Positions 34,175 through 40,606 of a stretch of DNA of 40,606 nt are shown piece after piece. The number at the start of each line of letters is the position of its first letter. Within the stretch, counting starts at the first letter, position 1. The position numbers were made by a program, and so were the translations under genes. The notes below the pieces were generated by a model. It worked only from the letters and a program-made list of their open reading frames with translations, was not told where the DNA came from and made no database searches. This DNA comes from Patescibacteria group bacterium (GTDB lineage: Bacteria; Patescibacteriota; Patescibacteriia; UBA11705; JABHMO01). The stretch covers positions 1 through 40,606 of the forward strand of contig JAHIRY010000024.1 in NCBI GenBank assembly GCA_018818405.1. The letters are read 5' to 3'.

Positions 34175-34534
34175 TTATTTTTTCAGCAAATCTCTGATTT
34201 CAGTGAGCAATTCCACTTCTTTTGAAGTTTTGACCTGCTCTTTTTCTTCTTTCTTTCGGAAAACATTGATTGTTTTGATGAACAGAAAAATTATAAAAGC
34301 AATGATAATAAAATCAATTGTCGCCTGAATGAAATTTCCGATCGCCACCGATCCGATCTTGAGTCCGGTGAGATTTATTTTTCCCAGAATCAATCCGAGC
34401 AAAGGCATGACAACATCGCCGACCAAGGCTGAGACAATTTTTCCAAACGCTCCGCCGATGATAACGCCGACAGCCAGATCAATGACACTGCCGCGCATGA
34501 CGAATTTTTTGAATTCATTGATGAATTTTTTCAT
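34175..34534 (-). CDS. mscL: large-conductance mechanosensitive channel MscL
   Basis: MscL opens under membrane tension and protects the cell from osmotic downshock. The 119 residues are slightly shorter than E. coli (136). The N-terminal amphipathic helix is [46 protein letters not shown] with TM1 and the conserved gate region. A short periplasmic loop (INLTGLKIG), TM2 ([16 protein letters not shown]) and a cytoplasmic C-terminal helix ([15 protein letters not shown]) follow in the expected order. It is the first gene of a four-gene operon. Confidence 0.96.
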   Translation of the reverse strand: MKKFINEFKKFVMRGSVIDLAVGVIIGGAFGKIVSALVGDVVMPLLGLILGKINLTGLKIGSVAIGNFIQATIDFIIIAFIIFLFIKTINVFRKKEEKEQVKTSKEVELLTEIRDLLKK

Positions 34535-34626
34535 AATAAAACTTTTTTATCTGGAAAAATAAATAAATTAAAAATTATTGACTTTTTCGCTGTTGGAATT
34601 TTTCATGCCAACGATCTTGGCGCCGT

Positions 34627-35322
34627 CTATTTTTTTTTGCAAATCAACAAAGCGGTATTAAATCGTAAAAACTTTTTATCAACCTTAAAACCGATTTTTT
34701 TTAACCAATCAATTTGATCTTCAATCGGCGATAAATCATTCAAAAATTGATGATGATAGGACCAATCTGCTAAAGTTTTTTCATCAGTCACCATGTCCAC
34801 AAGATATTTATAATGTTTAGCGGTATTTAGGGCGGCTTGCCGTTCATTTTTATATGTAACCAAATCACCAAACACAAAAACTCCGCCGAATTTTAGCATT
34901 CCAAAAATCTTCTTAAATAATTTTTTCTTGCCAATGGCATTTTGATGATGTATTCCAATTACGGAAACTATGATGTCGTATTTTTTATTGAATCTTAATT
35001 TTGAATAATCTCCAAAAATATAATTCACTCTATCCTTGCCCATTTTCTTTTTCGCGCCAATAAGCATTTGGTGTGAAAAATCCACAAGATCAAATTCTGC
35101 TTTGGGTAAAATATCTTTAATAATTTGACTCGTTATGGCAGTTCCAACGCCTAAATCAAGGATTTTGTATTCTTTTTTTGGATTGAACTTTTTTACAAAT
35201 TCTACTATCAAATCGTGAATTTCTCGATGAAATGGGATTGAATTAATAATATCCTGATCATATTTATCAGAAGTATATTTATCATAATTGAGCTGAGATG
35301 GTTTTACATTTGTTGTTTCCAT
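34627..35322 (-). CDS. class I SAM-dependent methyltransferase
   Basis: The 231-residue protein has motif I ILDLGVGTAITSQIIKDILP (about 54-73), the ribose-binding FDLVDFSHQML, and motif IV YDIIVSVIGIHHQNA. LKFGGVFVFGDLV is the post-motif strand. The HH in IGIHH and FGDL are reminiscent of UbiE- or CmoA-like enzymes. The A+T content and codon use differ from the operon downstream and it is paired with the aminotransferase gene upstream (gap of five bases), suggesting a separate acquisition. Its stop lies in a run of nine A. Confidence 0.85.
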   Translation of the reverse strand: METTNVKPSQLNYDKYTSDKYDQDIINSIPFHREIHDLIVEFVKKFNPKKEYKILDLGVGTAITSQIIKDILPKAEFDLVDFSHQMLIGAKKKMGKDRVNYIFGDYSKLRFNKKYDIIVSVIGIHHQNAIGKKKLFKKIFGMLKFGGVFVFGDLVTYKNERQAALNTAKHYKYLVDMVTDEKTLADWSYHHQFLNDLSPIEDQIDWLKKIGFKVDKKFLRFNTALLICKKK

Positions 35323-35327
35323 ATTTT

Positions 35328-36680
35328 TTATTTTGTTAATTTCTCTAATGCGGCGATAATTCTATCAATATCTTGTTCGTTATTACACAAACTAATTGAG
35401 GCGCGAACCAATGCGGGAACTTTTTCCGATTCACCGCATTTGATGGATTTGATTATATCTTTTTCGTCTGTTATTTTTAATAATTTTCTGACTACTTGAT
35501 AAACGCAAAAACTGCCGGCTCTTACGCCGATGCCGTAATCCGAATTCAATTTTTCCGCAACTTCAATCGGATTTTTCCCTTTAATATTGAATGGCAATAC
35601 AGTGCTTAAATGTTCTTTGCGAACATAAAGCTGGATTTTAGGATTTTTACTTAAATAATCAAATAATCTTTCTGATAATTTTCTTTCGAACTTTTCAATA
35701 TTTTTCAGCCCCAGTTTCTCCATTACTTCTATGGCGTACATCATCGCAACCGCCCCGACCGCATTCGGGGTTCCCGGATCGTGAGCCATTTGATTTTTAT
35801 ATCTGAAAAATTCGCCTTGTTCAGTGATATAAGGCAAATTTCCACCACCGATCTGATAAGGCAAAAATTCATCTAAAAATTTCTTTGGTCCTATCAAAAA
35901 TCCACCGCCATAAGGCGCATAAAATTTATGCCCGGAAGCAATAAGAAAATCTATGCCCATTTCCTGCATATCAATTTTATGATGTTGCAAAAATTGACAA
36001 GCATCAACTAAAAAGTATGCGCCGTATTTATGGGCTAACTTTCCAACCGATTTAATATCCGGACAATAGCCGGTTATATTTGACGAAGCTGTCAAAACAA
36101 CAACTTTTATCTTATTTTCTTTTAATTCTCTTTCAATATCAGGTAAATCAAATTCAAAATTTTTATTGACATCGTATTGTATAACTTGCGAACGACCTAA
36201 TTTTTGAATTTGATTATTTATTTTTTCCATTTCACTGAGAGTATTTTGTTTTTCACCAAGCAATTTTACTCCCTCTGTTTTTATCCATGGCAACCAAGAC
36301 GAACTGTGTTCAACGGAAGAAACCATAATTTTGCCTGCCAAAAAAGAAAAAAAATACGCCGCGGTATTTATACCGCCGGTTGTGTTGCCGCAAAAAATAA
36401 CATAATCATCTATTTTAGAATTTACAAATTTTTTAATTACATTTCTGCTTCTTTCATAAATATCAGTGGAAATTTTTGATTTTGTTCCAGCGCCGCGATG
36501 AACCGAGCCGTAACCAGTGAGATATTTTTTAACTCCGTTCTCAACTCCCAATAATGGCGGGGTTGTAGCCGCATTATCCAAATTAACATAATTAATCAGA
36601 CCAAGTTTTTTGGTTTTAACTTGATAATCTAAAATTTCTTGAGAAAATAATTTTTTGGGATTTATTTTATTCCAAAACAT
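35328..36680 (-). CDS. class V aminotransferase, cysteine desulfurase-like
   Basis: The start chosen is ATG at 36680 (MFWNKINPKKLFSQEILDYQ, 450 residues). A longer frame to 36890 only reads the DUF5652-type gene in another frame. The PLP lysine is in LIASGHKFYAPYGGG. YVNLDNAATTPPL, TTGGINTAAYF and the histidine in SVEHSSSWLPW are typical of class V enzymes. A cysteine follows in GVRAGSFCVYQ, at the place of the SufS-type active cysteine. It may be a cysteine desulfurase or selenocysteine lyase, but no iron-sulfur genes are nearby, so another class V reaction is possible. Confidence 0.85.
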   Translation of the reverse strand: MFWNKINPKKLFSQEILDYQVKTKKLGLINYVNLDNAATTPPLLGVENGVKKYLTGYGSVHRGAGTKSKISTDIYERSRNVIKKFVNSKIDDYVIFCGNTTGGINTAAYFFSFLAGKIMVSSVEHSSSWLPWIKTEGVKLLGEKQNTLSEMEKINNQIQKLGRSQVIQYDVNKNFEFDLPDIERELKENKIKVVVLTASSNITGYCPDIKSVGKLAHKYGAYFLVDACQFLQHHKIDMQEMGIDFLIASGHKFYAPYGGGFLIGPKKFLDEFLPYQIGGGNLPYITEQGEFFRYKNQMAHDPGTPNAVGAVAMMYAIEVMEKLGLKNIEKFERKLSERLFDYLSKNPKIQLYVRKEHLSTVLPFNIKGKNPIEVAEKLNSDYGIGVRAGSFCVYQVVRKLLKITDEKDIIKSIKCGESEKVPALVRASISLCNNEQDIDRIIAALEKLTK

Positions 36681-36718
36681 ATGATTATTTTTTAACAAAT
36701 CATCTAATCGCGCCGGAT

Positions 36719-36916
36719 TTATTTTGTTTTTCGCTTGCTCCAAATGAAAATGTAGAGAATTTCCAGAATGGCCAATGTATTTATCAAGAAAATGGCGATA
36801 AACCACCATTTGTCTTTTCGCCGGGCGGCCTTCCACAGAGCCACGCCCTTCCACGGCATTGTCCACAGCGCCAACAAAATCAAAATCCAAGAATTTTGCA
36901 ATAAAATTTGATCCAT
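36719..36916 (-). CDS. DUF5652-type small membrane protein, 65 residues
   Basis: It reads MDQILLQNSWILILLALWTM, PWKGVALWKAARRKDKWWF and a second helix IAIFLINTLAILEILYIF, ending in the basic WSKRKTK. Two hydrophobic helices flank a tryptophan- and arginine-rich loop. This layout is that of the DUF5652 family, which I know mainly from Patescibacteria. The gene overlaps the false N-terminal extension of the aminotransferase. Function unknown. A TATAAT ends 11 bases before its ATG, so its mRNA is probably leaderless. Confidence 0.85.
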   Translation of the reverse strand: MDQILLQNSWILILLALWTMPWKGVALWKAARRKDKWWFIAIFLINTLAILEILYIFIWSKRKTK

Positions 36917-36927
36917 AGTTTATTTTG

Positions 36928-36933
36928 ATTATA
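36928..36933 (-). promoter_or_regulatory. -10 element of the DUF5652-type gene
   Basis: In minus sense TATAAT ends 11 bases before the ATG at 36916. No good -35 is visible at 16-18 bases. Transcription would begin four or five bases before the start codon. Confidence 0.45.
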
Positions 36934-36964
36934 TAAAGATAATATCATTTCACGATGAAATAAT

Positions 36965-36990
36965 CAAAAAAACAGTCGTTTTCAGACCGT
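36965..36990 (-). terminator. intrinsic terminator of tRNA-Ser
   Basis: In minus sense ACGGTC / GACTGT (six pairs, one G-U, loop TGAAAAC) is followed by TTTTTTT. It is about 90 bases beyond the CCA end of the tRNA. Confidence 0.75.
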
Positions 36991-37051
36991 TTCCCATGAA
37001 ATTAATCAACGCAATCCTGAGTACATCCACGTCATGCGAAACTAATGGCTT

Positions 37052-37085
37052 GCCATGAAGTCATGCCGCGCATGTACTTCATGGC
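37052..37085 (-). other. trailer hairpin that includes the tRNA-Ser CCA end
   Basis: In minus sense GCCATGAAGTACATGC pairs with GCATGACTTCATGGC, 15 pairs with one bulged base and a three-base loop. Its first four bases are the discriminator G and the encoded CCA. No T-run follows. Confidence 0.8.
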
Positions 37086-37169
37086 GGAAGGAGAGGGATT
37101 CGAACCCTCGATACCTTTCGGTATACACGCTTTCCAAGCGTGCGCACTCGACCACTATGCGATCCTTCC
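37082..37169 (-). tRNA. tRNA-Ser (anticodon GGA), CCA encoded
   Basis: The acceptor GGAAGGA / TCCTTCC, the anticodon arm CACGC-TTGGAAA-GCGTG with GGA, a long variable arm (TATACC / GGTAT) and the T arm GAGGG-TTCGAAT-CCCTC are all present. The long variable arm is typical of class II tRNA. The discriminator G and CCA are encoded. Confidence 0.97.
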
Positions 37170-37202
37170 ATGCAATTTAATAAACGCCAGACGGCTGTCT
37201 AT

Positions 37203-37231
37203 AAAATAGCAGATATCTTGGTTTTATACAA
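37203..37231 (-). promoter_or_regulatory. promoter of tRNA-Ser
   Basis: In minus sense TTGTAT (37226-37231), 17 bases, TATTTT (37203-37208) preceded by TGC, an extended -10. Transcription would start about 27 bases before the tRNA. Confidence 0.65.
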
Positions 37232-37249
37232 GTTGAATTTTAAATGGGA

Positions 37250-37280
37250 AAAACACAAAACCGGAGCTTTTCGTCCCGGT
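37250..37280 (-). terminator. intrinsic terminator of the metallopeptidase gene
   Basis: In minus sense ACCGGGA / CTCCGGT (five GC/AT pairs plus one G-U, loop CGAAAAG) is followed by TTTGTGTTTTT. It is about 70 bases after the stop at 37347 and directly upstream of the tRNA-Ser promoter. Confidence 0.7.
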
Positions 37281-37346
37281 TTCGCCTGTGATTGTTGTTG
37301 GATTCGATATAATTAGTTATGTGATGTGGTAAAATTTTATTCGTCG

Positions 37347-38294
37347 TTAATCGTTAATCCATTTTATAAACTCCTGCCTTACTTTATCAAGATTTTGAAA
37401 CCCCGTCACTTCAAGCAACGCTACTTCAAATTGTTTTCCTTCCCAAACCGTTGCTTTTTTAACAACTTCTTCAAAAGGTTCATTGGCTGTATTTACTACT
37501 ATAGCACTATATTCATCATTTAATTTATGTAAGCCTGGATTTATACCGCCAGTGTCAGGGATTTCTGAATCATCGTTCCTCCTCGATTTTTCGGGCGATT
37601 TTTTAATTAACTCAATCATTTTCGCATTTCCCTTTAGTTCTCGAATCCACATAAGTAAAGCTCTGCCAACAATATATTCGGCCTCATTAAGATTTTCAGT
37701 TTCACCATTGATTGGTTTTAAGAAATTTAGACATCTTTCATAATACTCTTGTTCGTTTTCAAATCCCTCTTTTGCTTTACGTTTAGTTTCCTCAATTGGT
37801 AATTCTGTGTCGGTATGTTCAACTAAACTAGCAAACCCCTCATCTATAAGTCTAGTCGCTGGTTGTCGTTGCAGGGCAGTAACCGACCACATGGCGACAT
37901 GAGCCAGTTCGTGTTTAAGTGTTTGCTGCATACCTGGATAATCATTTCCTGCCTGTCTTAGTTCTTCAACTAATGTCGCCTCTGATTCTGGTGAAGAAAA
38001 TCTTTGATCGTATATTATTTCAACGCTATCATTGTGTACTTCAACTCGGCCAAGCGCTGCTTCGTCTTTTGATTCGACAAACTTGACTTTAATCTCTGGT
38101 AATTTCCAATTTTCAATACCTAAAGTTTGGAAAGCAGTCTTTAATTCAAAAATCGCCCGATTAGCAACTTCTTGTCGTTCAGGACATTCAATCTTAGTCT
38201 CAGCTTCTGGTGTCTGTGTAAGCTCCGGGCTTTCTGCGCCAGAATACTTTTCTTTTTCAGGAACCTTTGGTGTTTTAGGGGTTTCAAAATCCAT
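37347..38294 (-). CDS. predicted zinc metallopeptidase (HExxH, gluzincin-like)
   Basis: The 315-residue protein has an acidic, proline-rich N-terminus of about 45 residues without a signal peptide or membrane helix. The catalytic HELAH is in QTLKHELAHVAMWS (about 127-140), and a third ligand is probably the glutamate in LIDEGFASLVEH, 25 residues further on, which is the gluzincin arrangement. The C-terminal half is helical with no recognised domain. Substrate unknown. It lies in the accessory end of the window, directly beside the attC-like element, and has its own terminator. It might be cytoplasmic, since no export signal is seen. Confidence 0.72.
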   Translation of the reverse strand: MDFETPKTPKVPEKEKYSGAESPELTQTPEAETKIECPERQEVANRAIFELKTAFQTLGIENWKLPEIKVKFVESKDEAALGRVEVHNDSVEIIYDQRFSSPESEATLVEELRQAGNDYPGMQQTLKHELAHVAMWSVTALQRQPATRLIDEGFASLVEHTDTELPIEETKRKAKEGFENEQEYYERCLNFLKPINGETENLNEAEYIVGRALLMWIRELKGNAKMIELIKKSPEKSRRNDDSEIPDTGGINPGLHKLNDEYSAIVVNTANEPFEEVVKKATVWEGKQFEVALLEVTGFQNLDKVRQEFIKWIND

Positions 38295-38327
38295 TTTAGT
38301 AGAGGTTAATAAAATTTTACCATTTCA

Positions 38328-38426
38328 CATAACGTCAGGGATATACGAAGTTTTTCTGGAACGAAGTGGAAGAAAAATTTGGTTGAGGGGAGAGCCGAGC
38401 CCCGAACCGTATATCCCTTGTTATAC
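38328..38426. repeat. folded 99-base element resembling an integron attC site
   Basis: Read on the minus strand it begins GTATAAC, then AA and GGGATATACG. After about 60 bases that fold into two further hairpins it ends CGTATATCCC, TGAC and GTTATGT. The ten-base inner arms are perfect inverted repeats. The outer TATAAC/GTTATG boxes have the placement and near-consensus sequence of attC R'' (RYYYAAC) and R' (GTTRRRY). It lies 31 bases downstream of the RhuM-family gene in that gene's orientation, where a cassette attC would be. A MITE or another palindromic repeat is the alternative. Confidence 0.5.
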
Positions 38427-38456
38427 GAGGGGTGAATTGCTAAAAATAAAAACTCC

Positions 38457-39479
38457 TTATTTGTTTCCAATTGGCAAAGATTTTACAAATTTGTCAAAAT
38501 CAGATTCTATTTTTTGCGTTTTGTTGTATTCATCATATTCTTGAAAAGCTTTTTGTTCTGCCTGAGCGTGGGAAATTGTGCCTTTTCCTTCAAGCACTTC
38601 ATACTTATTAAACTCTAGGAAGTTATTTACGGATTCCGCTAACTTTTCCATCGTGAGAGCGGTACGATTTTCAATTAGTCTTTCGATGTAGTCAAAATAT
38701 CCGACAATGCTTCTTTCTAGCTTTTTTATTTTATCCTCATTAAGATAATTTTTGGCGATAACTGTGTCAGATTTAAGAATTCTGCCCTTTGGTGAATTTT
38801 TCCAAGTCTTAAGACCCATAAACGGCTTTTGCTTGTCCGCTGTTTCATAAATAATTTCAGCTGCGGTTTTGCCAGTAATGGCAAAATGAAATTTATTTTG
38901 AATCATTGAGTAAAAATTTTTAGCAATTTCTGATGTGGGGCTATAATCTAGACTGCATTCAGCAAAAATATCCGTAATTTGCTGATAAATTTTTCTTTCA
39001 CTGGCGCGAATTGAGCGAACTCTTTCCAGGAGTTCGAGAAAGTAGTCTTTGTCAAAATATTTTCCGTTTTTTAATCTCTCATCATCCATGGTAAAACCCT
39101 TGATGATATACTCCTTAAGCCTTTCAGTAGCCCAAATACGGAACTGGGTGGCTTGCGCTGAATTAACCCGATAGCCAACGGAAATTATGGCGTCAAGGTT
39201 GTAAAATTTTGTTTGATACTTTTTGCCGTCACTGGCAGTATATTCCAAAATGGAATGAACTGAATTTTCAAGCAATTCACCGCTTTCAAAAATATTTTTC
39301 AAGTGCTTGGCAATAGCAGGCTGTTGCACGCCGAACAATTTGGCCATTTTGTCTTGAGTCAGCCAAATATTTTCGTCATGAAAGTAAATTTCTACTTTTA
39401 CCTTACCGCTTGGAGCTGTATACAGCAGAAATTCCGTCAGCTCGTCTTTGATAGTGATTTTGTGGTTATTTTCCGTCAT
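38457..39479 (-). CDS. RhuM-family protein with winged-helix N-terminus
   Basis: The 340-residue protein matches the virulence RhuM family: VEIYFHDENIWLTQDKMAKLFGVQQPAIAKHLKNIFESGEL (HTH-like, about 28-68), then YNLDAIISVGYRVNSAQATQFRIWATERLKEYIIKGFTMDDERLK, the conserved core. The middle part (FYSMIQNKFHFAITGKTAAEIIYETADK) and YFDYIERLIENRTALTMEKLAESVNNFLEF are also family features. RhuM was first noted on a Salmonella pathogenicity island and occurs with mobile elements and defence loci; its molecular role is not established. It ends 31 bases before the attC-like element. Confidence 0.88.
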   Translation of the reverse strand: MTENNHKITIKDELTEFLLYTAPSGKVKVEIYFHDENIWLTQDKMAKLFGVQQPAIAKHLKNIFESGELLENSVHSILEYTASDGKKYQTKFYNLDAIISVGYRVNSAQATQFRIWATERLKEYIIKGFTMDDERLKNGKYFDKDYFLELLERVRSIRASERKIYQQITDIFAECSLDYSPTSEIAKNFYSMIQNKFHFAITGKTAAEIIYETADKQKPFMGLKTWKNSPKGRILKSDTVIAKNYLNEDKIKKLERSIVGYFDYIERLIENRTALTMEKLAESVNNFLEFNKYEVLEGKGTISHAQAEQKAFQEYDEYNKTQKIESDFDKFVKSLPIGNK

Positions 39480-39525
39480 ATTTTTTTTGAAACAAAACTC
39501 CTTGCTCCGCGGAAGAAAAAAATAC

Positions 39526-40326
39526 TTAATGATTTGTTTTTTGTGCGATAAATAGTCCCGTATCTATTGTGATTTCTAGTTGCTTATTCTCTTTAAAATA
39601 TTTATCAAAAAAATTACGAACTGCCATTGTTTGTTCTTCGCTTAAATTATCATTTGTAGATAAAATATGGTCGGCGAGTGGTTCTGCTTCGGTAACCAAT
39701 AAAGAATCTCCCTTACGGAATAACTCAACCTTAGAAAAATATGGGGAAAGCAAATCTTTGCCGTTATCTAAAGAAAAAGAATATTTAGTATAATTTCTAT
39801 GCACTGGAAGATCTGCTTTTATGATTAAATCTTCAATTTCTTTCATGTATTTGCTGCCACTGGTTGAGGCAATTAGAATCCCTCCGGGCTTAATAATACG
39901 GGCTATTTCTTTTATCGCTTTTTCCAAATCAGGAACGAGGTAAAGCAATCCATTTGCAATCACCGCATCGAAATTTGCATCCGCATACGGTATGTTTTGC
40001 ACATTTATCAATTGAAAATTAAACAGGTGGTCTACTTCTCTAATGTTTTCCCTTGTTTTATCTAACATCTCTTGAGAAAAGTCTGACAATGTAATGTTCC
40101 AATGCTTCTAAATTTTTTCTTGATTATTGAGCCACAGTGGCCCCAAACCAGAACCAAGCTCCAAAATTTTGCACTTTGTGGGAAAATTAAAATGATCAAA
40201 CACCCATTTATACCAATCATATTTATTGGTGCTAAATTTTTCGTGCAAAACTCTTCGCTTAGCAAAATTAGAAGGATTTTTGTATTGCTGCTCAACAAAT
40301 ATTCCTTGATTTATTTTTTTGCTCAT
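39526..40326 (-). pseudogene. class I SAM-dependent methyltransferase gene with in-frame UAG
   Basis: The frame starts at ATG 40326 (MSKKINQGIFVEQQYKNPSN), includes motif I KILELGSGLGPLWL, then meets TAG at 40108-40110. The same frame continues without a break: KHWNITLSDFSQEMLDKTREN, motif IV FDAVIANGLLYLV, IIKPGGILIASTSG and a normal end at 39526. Without the stop it is a 266-residue UbiE/ArsM-like methyltransferase. The residues on both sides join smoothly, so a single substitution, for example GAG to TAG, is the simplest cause. Restart at a TTG at 40089 would lack motif I and be inactive. Read-through or suppression cannot be excluded. It is 46 bases upstream of the rhuM start. Confidence 0.85.
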
Positions 40327-40606
40327 ATTTTAATTTAGATTTTTACAACTTTATCTTACCACAAAAAGTTCTATCATTCTACTTGGGTATAAAAAATAAT
40401 CCTATTAATAATAAATTTAATTTTTTCTGCTCTGTAGGAGCAGAAAAAACACCTTGTTCCCCCTCTTTAAATAAATAAAAAATCAAATTTTCGCCTTAGT
40501 TTAACGCATTAAACTTTGAAATTTATGCTAAGATAAAAAATTCATTTCGTACAATGTTTAGTTGTATCTGAAGTTTCTATTTTTCTTCCTTATTAATAAT
40601 TATAAA
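40327..40606. other. gene-free end region with two inverted repeats
   Basis: No open frame of note is visible. It contains a 12-base perfect inverted repeat with a five-base loop at 40421-40449 (TTTTTTCTGCTC / GAGCAGAAAAAA) and a seven-base one with a four-base loop at 40498-40515 (AGTTTAA / TTAAACT). Neither has terminator polarity. The promoter of the methyltransferase gene at 40326 should lie here, but none stands out. Confidence 0.6.

Noticed and set aside
38032-38544. Plus-strand open frame of 170 codons across the attC-like element
   Set aside because: Antisense to the metallopeptidase gene and running through the folded element into the rhuM end; no ribosome-binding site.
1-40606. UGA recoded to glycine as in Gracilibacteria or Absconditabacteria
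   Set aside because: Many genes end in UGA, often as ATGA overlaps, and no internal in-frame UGA interrupts a conserved domain.

Overview
The window looks like part of a small, A+T-rich bacterial genome, most likely a Candidate Phyla Radiation (Patescibacteria/Parcubacteria-type) organism. This is inferred from tightly overlapping genes, many very small membrane proteins (including a DUF5652-type and a DUF1003-type protein), a compact dnaG-rpoD pair, leaderless-looking promoters and EF-P paired with an EpmA-like lysyl ligase. UGA, UAA and UAG all end genes here, so the code appears standard (no sign of UGA recoding).

Positions 1-13,975 are one minus-strand surface-polysaccharide operon read from an extended -10 promoter near 13,970. 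It runs flippase, polyprenyl-P-type GT2, UDP-glucuronate decarboxylase, UDP-glucose dehydrogenase, GT4, epimerase, two methyltransferases, GT4, UDP-galactopyranose mutase, a third methyltransferase, two GT2 genes and a GT4 cut by the window edge. Together they can make UDP-glucuronate, UDP-xylose and UDP-galactofuranose from UDP-glucose/galactose, assemble a methylated glycan and flip it. One GT2 gene is frameshifted at an A8 tract.

Positions 14,034-24,921 are mostly housekeeping: a small protein, TypA/BipA, a PAP2-LssY_C membrane phosphatase, a PflX-type radical SAM protein, a small Pro-1 protein, EF-P with its EpmA-type ligase, an RNA-modification operon (RlmI-like, a second methyltransferase, RluA-type pseudouridine synthase), a small membrane protein and GreA. 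A cluster of AAGCGAG repeats lies between epmA and the pseudouridine synthase gene.

Positions 24,996-36,916 hold a HTH-PanA (DUF4065)/RelE-type toxin-antitoxin pair with a promoter-operator, a GIY-YIG protein, tRNA-Asn, rpoD with a histone-H1-like tail, dnaG, small membrane proteins, a lysine 2,3-aminomutase that could supply beta-lysine for EF-P, a flavodoxin-CYTH-Nudix-MscL operon, and a more A+T-rich pair (methyltransferase plus class V aminotransferase) behind a DUF5652-type gene.

Positions 37,082-40,606 look accessory: tRNA-Ser, a predicted zinc metallopeptidase, a folded element resembling an integron attC site, a RhuM-family gene and a methyltransferase gene broken by an in-frame UAG. 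No rRNA, CRISPR array, insertion sequence or replication origin was seen. No gene-free stretch exceeds 300 bases.
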